A DNA stretch of 64,000 nt, taken from positions 744,001 to 808,000 of the forward strand of contig NZ_CP013387.1 in the NCBI RefSeq assembly GCF_001523745.2, in the 5' to 3' direction. The stretch comes from Burkholderia mayonis (GTDB lineage Bacteria > Pseudomonadota > Gammaproteobacteria > Burkholderiales > Burkholderiaceae). Position numbers and translations under genes: made by a program. Under the pieces are notes generated by a model that did not search any database, was not told where the DNA came from, and saw nothing but the letters and a program-made list of their open reading frames with translations. This document shows, in pieces, positions 33,038 through 42,235 of this stretch (its first letter is position 1; each line of letters opens with the position of its first letter).

Positions 33038-34279
33038 ATGAAAGTATCGGCAGACATCCGCGCGCTCGTGGCGCGGCGCAAGGCGGGCTACAGCCTCGAG
33101 GCCCCGTTCTATCTGAGCGACGAGATCTTTGCGCTCGACATGGACGCGATTTTCCGGCGGCATTGGATTCAGGTGGGCGTCGAGCCGGACGTGCCCGAGC
33201 CCGGCGATTACGTGACGGTTCAGCTCGGCGCCGATTCGATCCTGATCGTGCGCGACGACGACATGCAGATTCGCGCGTTCCACAACGTCTGCCGCCATCG
33301 CGGCGCGCGCCTGTGCAACGAGGAAAAGGGTTCGGTCGGCAACATCGTGTGTCCGTATCACAGCTGGACGTACAACCTGACCGGCCAATTGATGTTCGCC
33401 GAGCACATGGGAGAGAAGTTCGATCGCTGCAAGCACAGCCTGAAGCCCGTGCACCTGGAGAATCTCGCGGGACTCTTGTTCGTGTGCCTCGCCGACGAGC
33501 CGCCGACCGATTTCGCGACGATGCGCGCGGCGATGGAGCCGTATCTGCTGCCGCACGATCTGCCGAACACGAAGATCGCCGCGCAGGTCGACATCATCGA
33601 GAAAGGCAACTGGAAGCTGACGATGGAGAACAATCGCGAGTGCTATCACTGCGTCGCGAACCATCCGGAGCTGACCATTTCGTTGTACGAATACGGCTTC
33701 GGGTATCAGCCGTCGCCCGCGAACGCCGAAGGAATGGCTGCGTTCGAGCGCACCTGCGTCGAGCGCGCCGCGCAGTGGGAAGCGCTGAACCTGCCGTCCG
33801 TCGAAGTGGAGCGCCTGACCGACGTCACGGGCTTCCGCACGCAGCGGCTGCCGCTCGATCGCAGCGGAGAATCGCAGACGCTCGACGCGAAGGTCGCGTC
33901 GAAGAAGCTGCTCGGCGAATTCCGTCGCGCGGACCTCGGCGGACTATCGTTCTGGACGCAGCCGAATTCATGGCATCACTTCATGAGCGACCACATCGTC
34001 ACGTTCATGGTGATTCCGCTGTCGGCGGGCGAAACGCTCGTCCGGACGAAATGGCTCGTTCACAAGGACGCGAAGGAAGGCATCGACTATGACGTGAAGA
34101 ACCTGACGGCCGTCTGGAACGCGACGAACGACCAGGATCGCGCGCTCGTCGAATTCTCGCAGCGCGGCGCGGCGAGCACCGCGTACGAGCCGGGCCCGTA
34201 TTCGCCGTTCACCGAGGGACTCGTCGAGAAATTCTGCGAGTGGTACGTCGGCCGCCTGGCCGCGCATATCGGCGCATAG
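33038..34279 (+). CDS. gbcA: GbcA, glycine betaine monooxygenase oxygenase subunit
   Basis: This 413-residue Rieske oxygenase demethylates glycine betaine to dimethylglycine plus formaldehyde. The Rieske [2Fe-2S] ligands are Cys85, His87, Cys105 and His108 (CRHRG, then CPYHSW). The mononuclear iron site has His204 and His209 in ECYHCVANHPE. The start at 33038 is chosen because GGAG (33028-33031) lies six bases before it; ATGs at 32990, 33001-33013 and so on would overlap this site. It receives electrons from GbcB, encoded 19 bases downstream in the same direction. In Pseudomonas gbcA and gbcB are divergent, so the arrangement here differs. Confidence 0.94.
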   Translation: MKVSADIRALVARRKAGYSLEAPFYLSDEIFALDMDAIFRRHWIQVGVEPDVPEPGDYVTVQLGADSILIVRDDDMQIRAFHNVCRHRGARLCNEEKGSVGNIVCPYHSWTYNLTGQLMFAEHMGEKFDRCKHSLKPVHLENLAGLLFVCLADEPPTDFATMRAAMEPYLLPHDLPNTKIAAQVDIIEKGNWKLTMENNRECYHCVANHPELTISLYEYGFGYQPSPANAEGMAAFERTCVERAAQWEALNLPSVEVERLTDVTGFRTQRLPLDRSGESQTLDAKVASKKLLGEFRRADLGGLSFWTQPNSWHHFMSDHIVTFMVIPLSAGETLVRTKWLVHKDAKEGIDYDVKNLTAVWNATNDQDRALVEFSQRGAASTAYEPGPYSPFTEGLVEKFCEWYVGRLAAHIGA

Positions 34280-34298
34280 CACGCCGACGGAGCGCAAC

Positions 34299-35459
34299 AT
34301 GATGCGAGATGCCGCGAATTTCGAGCCGGCCGACAGCCGCGTGACGCGTCCCGCGTTCTGGCAGGCGCTGCCGGAGCGCTGGACGAGCGACGTCGAGGAG
34401 ACGCTCGTCTGCTGCCACGTGCGGCAGGAAACGCACGACGTGAAGAGCTTCTTCTTTCGCTCGCCACAGGGGCGCGCGTTCTCGTTCGAGCCCGGGCAGT
34501 TCGTCACGCTCGAGCTCGACATCGACGGCGAAACGATCAACCGCTGCTATACGATCTCGTCGTCGCCCGCGCGGCCGCACACGATCTCGATCACGGTCAA
34601 GCGCGTGCCGGGCGGCAAGGTGTCGAACTGGCTGCACGACAACCTGCAGCCGGGCGCGCCGCTGCGCGTGCTCGGCCCGGCGGGCGAGTTCACGTGCGCG
34701 CGGCATCCGGCGCGCAAGTACTTATTCCTGTCTGCGGGCTCGGGCGTCACGCCGCTGATGTCGATGAGCCGCGCGCATCACGATCTCGCCGAAGATCGCG
34801 ATATCGTGTTCGTCCACAGTGCGCGCACGCCGGACGACATCATCTTCGCGCGCGAGCTAGACCTGATCGCGTCGACGCATGCGAACTTCCGCACGGCGTT
34901 CGTCTGCGAGCGGCTCGGCGCCCGCACGAACTGGCACGGCGTGACGGGCTTCCTGTCGCTGCCGATGCTGAAGCTGATCGCGCCGGATTTTCAGGAACGC
35001 GAAATTTTCACGTGCGGACCCGCGCCGTACATGAAGGCGGTGCGCGACATGCTCGACGAAGCCGGGTTCGATCGCAGCCGCTATCACGAGGAGAGCTTCT
35101 CGTTCGAGACGCCCGCCGAAAGCGAAACGCAGGTGAGCGACGGCGACGCGGCGTCGGTCGATGCGGCGGGCGATGCCGCGAGCGATGCGCAAGTGCGCCA
35201 ATACACGGTCGCGTTCGCGAAGAGCAACCGCGAGATCGCATGCGGAGCGGATCAGCACGTGCTCGATGCCGCGCGCCGCTCGGGCGTGCGCCTGCCCGCG
35301 TCGTGCACGCAGGGGATGTGCGGCACCTGCAAGGTGAAGCTCGTGTCCGGCGAGGTCGACATGAAGCACAACGGCGGCATTCGTCAACGCGAAATCGATC
35401 AGGGGATGGTGCTGCTCTGCTGCAGCAAGCCGCTGTCCGATCTCGTCGTCGACAAGTGA
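34299..35459 (+). CDS. gbcB: GbcB, glycine betaine monooxygenase reductase subunit
   Basis: This 386-residue reductase has an FAD domain (NRCYTISSSP near 85), an NAD(P)H domain (FLSAGSGVTPLMSMSRAHHD near 145, TCGPAPYMKAVRDML near 240) and a C-terminal plant-type [2Fe-2S] ferredoxin domain (Cys336, Cys341, Cys344 and a fourth near 374). It passes electrons from NAD(P)H to the Rieske centre of GbcA. A 40-residue Ala/Asp-rich linker (about 270-300) separates the ferredoxin domain. The start is ATG 34299 with CGGAG (34288-34292) upstream; the next codon is also Met. Confidence 0.93.
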   Translation: MMRDAANFEPADSRVTRPAFWQALPERWTSDVEETLVCCHVRQETHDVKSFFFRSPQGRAFSFEPGQFVTLELDIDGETINRCYTISSSPARPHTISITVKRVPGGKVSNWLHDNLQPGAPLRVLGPAGEFTCARHPARKYLFLSAGSGVTPLMSMSRAHHDLAEDRDIVFVHSARTPDDIIFARELDLIASTHANFRTAFVCERLGARTNWHGVTGFLSLPMLKLIAPDFQEREIFTCGPAPYMKAVRDMLDEAGFDRSRYHEESFSFETPAESETQVSDGDAASVDAAGDAASDAQVRQYTVAFAKSNREIACGADQHVLDAARRSGVRLPASCTQGMCGTCKVKLVSGEVDMKHNGGIRQREIDQGMVLLCCSKPLSDLVVDK

Positions 35460-35568
35460 GCGCGTCGCGGATGCGCAAGAACGTGTCGCAAAAGAACGAT
35501 ACCGGGGAATTGTGGTTGAAGAACCTGGAGAGGCCCTTCGCTTTTCGACAACCTCAAGGAGATCGATC

Positions 35569-36432
35569 ATGAAATTCCTCGTGAAACTAATGGGCTGCGG
35601 CTTGCTGTCGATGATGCTCGCCGCCGCCGCGCCGGTGCGGGCCGATACGAAACCGACGCTGAAGATCGGCTACGTCGAAGGCTGGGACGACAGCGTCGCG
35701 ACGTCGAACGTGGCCGCGCGCATCATCGAGACGAAGCTAGGCTATCCGGTGCAGCTCGTGCCGGTTGCGGCGGGCGTGATGTGGCAGGGCGTCGCGCGCG
35801 GCGATCTCGACGCGACGCTGTCCGCATGGCTGCCCGTCACGCAGGGCGCGTACTGGGATCAGTTCAAGACGAAGGTCGTCGATCTCGGCACCAATTTCCC
35901 CGACGCGAAGATCGGCCTCATCGTGCCGAGCTACGTGAAGGCGAAGACGATCGAAGATCTCAACGCGGAAAAAGCCGACTTCGCAGGCCGCGTCGTCGGC
36001 ATCGACGCAGGCGCGGGCGTGATGCGCAAAACCGACGACGCGATCAAGGCATATGGCCTGAACTATTCGCTGATGCCGAGCTCGGGCAGCGCGATGACTG
36101 CGGAGCTCGCGCGCTCGATTCACGCGAACAAGCCGGTCGTCGTGACGGGCTGGGCGCCGCACTGGATGTTCGCGAAGTGGAAGCTGCGTTTCCTCGACGA
36201 TCCGAAAAAGGTCTACGGTGAAGCCGAGCACGTCGACAGCGTCGTGAATCCGGCACTCGAAACGAAAGCGAAGCCGGTCGTCGCGTTCCTGAAGAAGTTT
36301 CAGTGGAAGCCGGGCGAGATCGACGGCGTGATGCTCGCGATCCAGAACGGATCGAAACCTGCGGCGGCCGCCGATGCATGGATCGCCGCGCATGGCGATC
36401 GCGTCGGCGAATGGGTCGGCTCCGCGCAGTGA
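35569..36432 (+). CDS. Periplasmic binding protein for glycine betaine-type ligands (OpuAC family)
   Basis: This 287-residue protein has a signal peptide (MKFLVKLMGCGLLSMMLAAA, cut near residue 26 after VRA). The OpuAC/ProX-type fold follows, with GYVEGWDDSVATSN, LSAWLPVTQGAYW and VVVTGWAPHWMFAKWKLRFL. The Trp and Tyr residues in these segments are candidates for the cage that holds a trimethylammonium group. It delivers ligand to an ABC permease that is not in this window, as the Pseudomonas CaiX/BetX/CbcX proteins do with a shared CbcWV transporter. Its place behind gbcAB suggests glycine betaine or choline. It starts at 35569 after AAGGAG (35556-35561). Confidence 0.88.
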   Translation: MKFLVKLMGCGLLSMMLAAAAPVRADTKPTLKIGYVEGWDDSVATSNVAARIIETKLGYPVQLVPVAAGVMWQGVARGDLDATLSAWLPVTQGAYWDQFKTKVVDLGTNFPDAKIGLIVPSYVKAKTIEDLNAEKADFAGRVVGIDAGAGVMRKTDDAIKAYGLNYSLMPSSGSAMTAELARSIHANKPVVVTGWAPHWMFAKWKLRFLDDPKKVYGEAEHVDSVVNPALETKAKPVVAFLKKFQWKPGEIDGVMLAIQNGSKPAAAADAWIAAHGDRVGEWVGSAQ

Positions 36433-36513
36433 AGATCGTCTGCTCAGGCCCGCGTACGCGGGCTTGAGCGGGTGGTGAAAAATTCGAAGGCATCCGAACT
36501 AATTAGCAAAAAT

Positions 36514-36537
36514 AGCGGATTTTTCCGCTGGTTTTTT
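36514..36537 (+). terminator. Rho-independent terminator after the binding protein
   Basis: AGCGGA (36514-36519) pairs with TCCGCT (36524-36529) around a TTTT loop and is followed by GG and six T (36532-36537). It closes the gbcA-gbcB-binding protein unit, about 80 bases after its last stop. Confidence 0.75.
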
Positions 36538-36611
36538 GACATTTTTCGACTCGCACAACGCAGTGTTGTTAGAATGTGCCCTTGTGCGGAGTCTTCACCG
36601 GAGGATTTTGG

Positions 36612-38267
36612 ATGAGTCAGGCAGGACTGCGCGCGCGCAGCACCAGCGACATTGAGGCAACCATCTCACATGAAGAAAGAGGCCACACGCTGCATCGTGG
36701 CCTCAGTTGGAAGGACGCATTTTGGGTAACGAGCGGCGTGCCTGCGGGCGTGCTGTTCACGATCGGCGGCGTATGCGCGACGGTCGGCCAACCCGCGTGG
36801 GCGGTGTGGATCGCCGCGATCGCGATGGGATTGATTCAAAGCGCGACTTATGCGGAAATTTCCGGGCTATTTCCCCATAAATCGGGCGGCGCATCGGTTT
36901 ACGGTGCGATCGGCTGGGTGCGATACAGCAAGTTGATCGCTCCGGTCTCCGTATGGTGCAATTGGCTCGCGTGGTCGCCGATGCTCGCGCTCGGTTGCGG
37001 CCTCGCAGCAAGCTATGCACTCACCAGCCTGTTCCCGGCGGACGCAGCGATCCTGCACTGGCAATGGACGCTTGCCGATCTCGGCTTCATCAAGCCCGGT
37101 CTGACCCTGCGGGTCAACGCCACCTTCGTGATCGCGACGATCCTGCTGCTGATCACGTTCAAGCTGCAGCACAGCGGTGCATCGAAAGCCGCACGTACGC
37201 AGCGCATTCTCGGCATCGCGTCGTTGACGCCGCTCCTCATCGTCGGCATCGTGCCGTTCGTCACGGGCGATGTGCCGATGTCGAATCTCCTGCCGCTCTT
37301 GCCCCTCGGCCACGACGCGCAGGGCAATCTCACGGCGGCTACGTTCGGCAGCTGGAACGGGCAGGGCGTCGTGATGGCGCTCGGCGCGATGTTCATGGCG
37401 GGGTGGGCGTCGTACGGCTTCGAAACGGCCGTCTGCTACACGCGCGAATTCCGCGATCCGCGCCGCGACACCGCAAAGGCGATCTTCTGGTCGGGCGTGC
37501 TGTGCCTGATCGTGATGACGCTCGTGCCGATGGCGTTCCAGGGCGCGCTCGGCACGGCGGCGATGCTCGATCCGCGCATCGGCGACGGCACGGGCGTCGC
37601 GGCCGCGATGGCGCGCATCGTCGGCGGCGGCGCATGGGTCGCGAACGCGGTCGTCGTGATGCTGATGCTGTCGATCCTGCTGATCGTGATGACGTCGATG
37701 ATGGGCTCGTCGCGCACGCTCTATCAGGCGTCGGTCGACGGCTGGCTGCCGAAGTACCTGTCGCACGTGAACGAGCACGGCGCGCCGACGCGCGCGATGT
37801 GGACCGATCTCGGCTTCAATCTCGTGCTGCTGCTGATGTCGGACTACATGACGGTGCTGTCGATCTCGAACGTCTGCTACATGTTGTTCGTCTTCCTGAA
37901 TTTGCAGTCGGGCTGGATTCATCGGATGGATCGCGGCGAATGGGAGCGGCCGTTCCGCTGCCCGACGTGGCTGCTCGTGCTCGGCTCGATCTGCGGTTAT
38001 GCGAATCTCGTGTACGTCGGCGCGGGCGCGGATCTGCAAGGCGCGGGCACGTTGCGCAACGGTCTGATCGCGATGCTGCTGATCGTGCCGGTGTTCGTCT
38101 ATCGCCACTACTGGCAGGATCGCGGCCGCTTCCCTGCGCAAATGCAGCGCGACATGGAGCTCGTCGTGCCGCCGCGCAGCGCGTGGCTGAACGCGGTGCC
38201 GTATGCGGCGCTCGCAGCCGCCGCGCTGACGATCTGGATTGCGTACTATTTCGCTTGGGTTCGATAG
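36612..38267 (+). CDS. APC-family amino acid/amine permease
   Basis: This 551-residue inner-membrane protein has about 12-14 helices and APC-superfamily features: SGVPAGVLFTIGGVCATVGQ in helix 1 and ATYAEISGLFPHKSGGASVY, the typical glycine-proline-rich segment after helix 2. A later segment with MGSSRTLYQASVDGWLPKYL also fits. It probably imports an amino acid or amine related to the pathway, such as sarcosine, glycine, serine or ethanolamine; nothing in the sequence picks one. The start at 36612 follows GGAGG (36600-36604). The upstream 180 bases are AT-rich and hold the preceding terminator, so it has its own promoter. It converges on purU. Confidence 0.88.
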   Translation: MSQAGLRARSTSDIEATISHEERGHTLHRGLSWKDAFWVTSGVPAGVLFTIGGVCATVGQPAWAVWIAAIAMGLIQSATYAEISGLFPHKSGGASVYGAIGWVRYSKLIAPVSVWCNWLAWSPMLALGCGLAASYALTSLFPADAAILHWQWTLADLGFIKPGLTLRVNATFVIATILLLITFKLQHSGASKAARTQRILGIASLTPLLIVGIVPFVTGDVPMSNLLPLLPLGHDAQGNLTAATFGSWNGQGVVMALGAMFMAGWASYGFETAVCYTREFRDPRRDTAKAIFWSGVLCLIVMTLVPMAFQGALGTAAMLDPRIGDGTGVAAAMARIVGGGAWVANAVVVMLMLSILLIVMTSMMGSSRTLYQASVDGWLPKYLSHVNEHGAPTRAMWTDLGFNLVLLLMSDYMTVLSISNVCYMLFVFLNLQSGWIHRMDRGEWERPFRCPTWLLVLGSICGYANLVYVGAGADLQGAGTLRNGLIAMLLIVPVFVYRHYWQDRGRFPAQMQRDMELVVPPRSAWLNAVPYAALAAAALTIWIAYYFAWVR

Positions 38268-38353
38268 GCCGCGTGCGCAGGCCGGGATGCCCGGACGCAT
38301 CGCCGCATCCGGGCCGAAGCGAATCCGCGAAGCCGCAGCGCGTGCTGCGCTCG

Positions 38354-39229
38354 CTACTGGAAGACGACGGTCCGGTCGCCGTTCAGGAACACGCGGCGCT
38401 CGATGAACGCCTTCACCGCGCGCGCGAGCGTGATGCATTCGACGTCGCGGCCCACGGCGAGCAACTGCTCGGGCCGGTACGAGTGATCGACGCGCTCGAC
38501 CACCTGCTCGATGATCGGTCCTTCGTCGAGATCGTCGGTGACGAAGTGCGCGGTCGCGCCGATCAGCTTCACGCCGCGCGCATGCGCCTGGTGGTATGGC
38601 TTCGCGCCCTTGAATCCCGGCAGGAACGAATGGTGGATGTTGATCGCGCGGTTCGCGAGCTTCGCGCTCGTTTCCGGCGAGAGCACCTGCATGTAGCGAG
38701 CGAGAATCACGAGTTCGGCGCCGCTCGTCCCGAACATGTCGAGCCATTGCGCCTCCTGCCGCGCCTTCGTGTCGGCCGTGATCGGGAAATGCCGGAACGG
38801 CAGCCCGTGCTGCGTGGCGAGCGGTTCGAGATCCGGATGGTTCGACGCGATCCCGACGATGTCCATCTTCAGCTCGCCCATCTTCCAGCGGAACAGCAGA
38901 TCGGCGAGGCAATGCTCGAGCTTCGACACCATGATCAGCACCTTCGGCCGCGCGGCGACATCGTGGATCGCCCATTGCATGCCGAAGCGCGCGGCGATCG
39001 GCTCGAACTCGCGTCGCAGCGCATCGAGGCGCAGCGAATCGACGGCGTCCGCCGCATGGAACACGCAGCGCACGAAGAAGCGCTCGCTGAGATCGTCGTC
39101 GAAGACGGTCAGCTCGTCGACGTAGCAACGATGCCGGTCGAGCAGGCCGACGACGGCGGCGACCTGGCCCGCCGCGCTCGGACACGACAGCGTCAGCACG
39201 AACTGATGGGGACGTTGGGGAACGGACAT
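38354..39229 (-). CDS. purU: Formyltetrahydrofolate deformylase
   Basis: This 291-residue protein has an N-terminal ACT domain (about 5-85, LTLSCPSAAGQVAAVVGLLD) and a C-terminal formyltransferase-like domain. Catalytic-site segments include NIHHSFLPGFKGAKPYHQA and TAHFVTDDLDEGPIIEQ. It hydrolyses 10-formyl-tetrahydrofolate to formate and tetrahydrofolate, restoring free folate when methyl groups from betaine load the pool. The start at 39229 is preceded on the minus strand by AGAGGAAAC; the frame runs 22 codons further upstream without a better start. PurU paralogues often accompany methyl-amine demethylases, which fits this site. Confidence 0.94.
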   Translation of the reverse strand: MSVPQRPHQFVLTLSCPSAAGQVAAVVGLLDRHRCYVDELTVFDDDLSERFFVRCVFHAADAVDSLRLDALRREFEPIAARFGMQWAIHDVAARPKVLIMVSKLEHCLADLLFRWKMGELKMDIVGIASNHPDLEPLATQHGLPFRHFPITADTKARQEAQWLDMFGTSGAELVILARYMQVLSPETSAKLANRAINIHHSFLPGFKGAKPYHQAHARGVKLIGATAHFVTDDLDEGPIIEQVVERVDHSYRPEQLLAVGRDVECITLARAVKAFIERRVFLNGDRTVVFQ

Positions 39230-39302
39230 GTGTTTCCTCTGGCTCGATGAGCGCCCGGCGCGCGACGCGGGTGCCGGGCGTCCGAGGCGATGCACAAGTT
39301 AA

Positions 39303-39479
39303 TCAAGCCGGATCGGATGCGGATAGAACCGAAGCGCCGCGCTGCTGGAATCGGCGCGCCAATGCGTGCGGCGTCACGCGCACGCGTCGAGCAGCCAGCG
39401 GCGGAACAGCGGCGCGGCGAGCCCATGCGCGTCGAACCAGCCGTGCCAGGCGAGCCAGCGCTCGATGCGCGGTGATCAT
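39303..39479 (-). CDS. Doubtful small ORF upstream of purU
   Basis: A minus-strand ATG at 39479 has GGAGG (39483-39487 in plus coordinates) three bases before it and opens a 58-residue Arg/Ala-rich frame (MITAHRALARLARLVRRAWA). The spacing is short and the composition looks like a shadow. The adjacent frame on the same strand reads IERWLAWHGWFDAHGLAAPL and ends at a stop after ACA, and it looks more like real protein but lacks a start codon. This may be a small gene with a one-base shift. The remainder of the 39230-39701 spacer shows nothing that I can name. Confidence 0.25.
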   Translation of the reverse strand: MITAHRALARLARLVRRAWARRAAVPPLAARRVRVTPHALARRFQQRGASVLSASDPA

Positions 39480-39701
39480 GGTCCTCCGCATATACCCCAA
39501 CGGTCGCATCGTGACCATTCGACGTCGCCTGGAGACGGGTAGGGCGAAAAATGGGTTTGTATTTTTCGCCAACGGCATCCGATTGTGTGCGTGATGCGCA
39601 ACGGTCGTCGGAGTGGTGCGTCGTTTCAGAAATGGTCGCGGATTCGCGTGGGCAAGGCGGGAATCCATTTTCTCTCGAACAGGCAGGGTGGGGTGTCGAC
39701 A

Positions 39702-40844
39702 ATGACGAAATCGAATGTGGCCGTGATGAGCGCAATGGCGCTTGCGATCGGAATCGCGCCGGGCGCAAGCCACGCGCAGAGCAGCGTGACGCTGTACGGG
39801 ATTCTCGACGCCGGGATTACGTATGTCAGCAATACGGGCGGCTCGCACGTCTTCAAGTTCGACGACGGCGTGTCGTACGGGAACCGGATCGGCTTCAAGG
39901 GCACCGAGGATCTCGGCGGCGGCCTGAAGGCGGTCTTCGTGCTCGAGAGCGGCTTCAGGCTCGGCAACGGCCAGCTCGGTTTCGGCGGCGCGGAGTTCGG
40001 CCGCCAGGCTTACGTCGGATTGCAGAACAACTGGGGGACGCTGTCGTTCGGCAATCAGCTCGACATGACGGAGGAGATGGTCTACCTGAACAACATCTCC
40101 GCATGGGCGAGCGGCTATGCGATCCACCAGGGCGACTTCGATCGCTTCAACGGCGACCGCCTGCCGAACTCGGTGAAGTTCCTGTCGAACGATTTCAGCG
40201 GCTTCAAGTTCGGCGCGATGTATTCGTTCGGCAACGTCGCGGGCGACTTCCACCGCAACAGCGCATGGAGCGCGGGCGCGAACTACACGCAGGGCAACCT
40301 GTCGGTGGGCGCCGCGTACACGCACCTGAACAACCCGTCCGGCATCTATGCGTTCGATCCATACGCGATGATCGGCACGAAGACCTTCCTCGGCCAGCCG
40401 ACCGTCAGCGTCGACCCGGCCACCGGCAAGATCACCGATCTGTTCGCGAATTCGCCGATGAACGTCGACAGCCAGGGCACGTTCGGCGTCGGCGGCAGCT
40501 ACACGCTCGACAAGCTGACGCTGTCCGGCAATTTCACGTACTCGACGATCAAGGGCTTCGGCAACACGTCGCACATGCAGGTCTATGAAGGCGGCGGCTC
40601 GTACCAGTTCACGCCGGCACTCAGCCTGGTCGCGGGCTACCAGTACACGCGCTTCGAAGGCCATCACTGGAATCAGGGATCGGCCGGCGTGCACTACCTG
40701 CTGTCGAAGCGCACGGACGTCTATATCTCGGGCGATTATCTGCGCGCGTCGAACGGCGTCGACGCGGTGATCGGCTACAGCTTCACGCCGTCGTCGACTC
40801 AGACGCAGGCCGACGTCCGCATCGGGATGCGGCATTCGTTCTGA
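39702..40844 (+). CDS. Gram-negative trimeric porin (OmpC-like, beta-proteobacterial type)
   Basis: This 380-residue protein starts at ATG 39702 with a signal peptide ending SHA|Q near residue 25. The mature N-terminus SSVTLYGILDAGITYVSNTG, the GNRIGFKGTEDLGGGLKAVF segment and the terminal Phe in VRIGMRHSF are hallmarks of Burkholderia porins. It forms a 16-strand outer-membrane channel for small solutes. It is followed convergently by the M28 peptidase gene after 60 bases. Its place beside the betaine and peptidase genes suggests, but does not prove, a role in uptake of these substrates. The ribosome site is weak (GGGTGG upstream). Confidence 0.93.
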   Translation: MTKSNVAVMSAMALAIGIAPGASHAQSSVTLYGILDAGITYVSNTGGSHVFKFDDGVSYGNRIGFKGTEDLGGGLKAVFVLESGFRLGNGQLGFGGAEFGRQAYVGLQNNWGTLSFGNQLDMTEEMVYLNNISAWASGYAIHQGDFDRFNGDRLPNSVKFLSNDFSGFKFGAMYSFGNVAGDFHRNSAWSAGANYTQGNLSVGAAYTHLNNPSGIYAFDPYAMIGTKTFLGQPTVSVDPATGKITDLFANSPMNVDSQGTFGVGGSYTLDKLTLSGNFTYSTIKGFGNTSHMQVYEGGGSYQFTPALSLVAGYQYTRFEGHHWNQGSAGVHYLLSKRTDVYISGDYLRASNGVDAVIGYSFTPSSTQTQADVRIGMRHSF

Positions 40845-40904
40845 CGCATCGCGATGCTCGGCAACCCGGAAGCGGCGTGTCTTGCGCGCCGCTTCCGATG
40901 TCGC

Positions 40905-42131
40905 TTACCGCTTCGCGGACGCGCTCAGCCCGCCGCCCAGCTCCGCAGCATACGCGAGCGCGAGCCTGCCGAACTTCAGCGCATGATTGCCTTGCTGGTC
41001 CGATCGCTCGAGCGTGTCGTACGCGGAGTGGATGTACGGATTGTCGTTCTGATCCGCTTCGAACGGGAACGATGCCGGATAGCCCTGCGCATTCCACGAT
41101 GCATGATCGGAGCACGCATAGCCGCATTGCGACGTGCCGACCGCGAGCTCGGGCAGATAGGTCTTCGCGAGATTCGCGAGGTACGTGTTCTGCGTCGAAT
41201 TCGTGTAGTCGGTGATCAGGTAGATGTCCTTCGGATCGCCCTTGTAGTTCGTCATGTCGAGCTGGAACGCACCCACCACGTTCACGTTCTGCGCCCTGAA
41301 CTGCTTCGCGATCGCCTGCGAGCCGAGCAGGCCCGCTTCCTCCGCCGCGTAGCCGATGAACTTCAGCGTGCGCTTCGGCTGATAGCCGTTTGCGAGCAGG
41401 ACGCGCAGCGCTTCGGTGAGGCTCGCGATGCCCGACGCGTCGTCGTCGGCGCCCGGCGCACGCGTGTTCTCGCTCATGCGGCCGGCGGTCGAATCGAGAT
41501 GCCCGCCGATCACGACGATGCCCGCACTCGGATCGCTGCCCTTGATCGTCAGGATCACCGACTTCTGCGGCCAGCCGGCGTGCGTGAACTGCTCGACTGT
41601 CACGTCGGCGCGCGAGCCAGCGAGCTGTTTCCATTGCCGCGCGAGCCAGTCGGACGCCGCGACGCCGTGCGACGTCGTGTAATAGCGGTTGGTGAAGCCG
41701 GACATCGACACGATCGTGCTGACGATGTTGCTCGCCTGAAGCTGCGAGATCCAGTTGCGGATCTGCTGCGAGTTGGTGATCGGGTAATCGATCGCGGCCG
41801 CCTGCTTGACCGTGCCCGGCTGCAGTGACGCGCGCGCTTCATCGTAGGTCGCGTGGACGAAGAAGCCGGGACCGTGGCCGCGTGCGCGGCGTATCGTCTG
41901 CGATAACGATTCGAGTAGCGAATCGTCGACTTGCGCGACGTGGACGGTCTCGGTGCGCGCGGCGTCTCCCGTCGGGACAGCCGCGCTGTAGCGGCTCGTC
42001 GCGGCAGGATCGATCAGACGCAGTTCGCGGAATGCGGGATCGGCAAGCGTGATCCACACCGGCGCGGCGTGGGCGGCCGAGACGCAGAGGGCGCCGCACA
42101 GCGCGGCGGCGACGTGTTGGAGCTTGGACAT
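40905..42131 (-). CDS. Secreted M28-family aminopeptidase
   Basis: This 408-residue protein has a signal peptide (cut near residue 22, SAAHA). It belongs to the co-catalytic zinc aminopeptidases (Vibrio/Aeromonas leucyl aminopeptidase type). Zinc ligands and catalytic residues are visible: His211 and Asp213 in GGHLDS, Asp229-231 in PGADDDASG, Glu264/265 in AAEEAGLLGS, Asp292, and His368 in NPYIHSAYDT. Cys336 and Cys340 in QCGYACSD match the disulfide of the family. A pro-region of about 110 residues precedes the catalytic domain. It trims N-terminal residues from peptides outside the cell. It starts after AGGAGATC on the minus strand and lies 104 bases behind the metalloprotease gene, so the two may be co-transcribed. 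Confidence 0.93.
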   Translation of the reverse strand: MSKLQHVAAALCGALCVSAAHAAPVWITLADPAFRELRLIDPAATSRYSAAVPTGDAARTETVHVAQVDDSLLESLSQTIRRARGHGPGFFVHATYDEARASLQPGTVKQAAAIDYPITNSQQIRNWISQLQASNIVSTIVSMSGFTNRYYTTSHGVAASDWLARQWKQLAGSRADVTVEQFTHAGWPQKSVILTIKGSDPSAGIVVIGGHLDSTAGRMSENTRAPGADDDASGIASLTEALRVLLANGYQPKRTLKFIGYAAEEAGLLGSQAIAKQFRAQNVNVVGAFQLDMTNYKGDPKDIYLITDYTNSTQNTYLANLAKTYLPELAVGTSQCGYACSDHASWNAQGYPASFPFEADQNDNPYIHSAYDTLERSDQQGNHALKFGRLALAYAAELGGGLSASAKR

Positions 42132-42235
42132 GGTCGATCTCCTCGGGTGAGGGAGATGCAGTCGCGGGGGGAGGCGCGCAGCAGATCGTGCCGCGCGCCC
42201 AGCGTACGTTGTCGCTTACGTCTTCCTTATACGGG

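Noticed and set aside
36536..36564. TTGACA before the APC permease gene as a -35 element
   Set aside because: It overlaps the T-run of the terminator and has no acceptable -10 element at 16-18 bases.
36867..39185. Minus-strand frame of 772 codons across the APC permease gene and purU
   Set aside because: It lies antisense to the permease, is Arg/His-rich, and its part over purU is an out-of-frame shadow.
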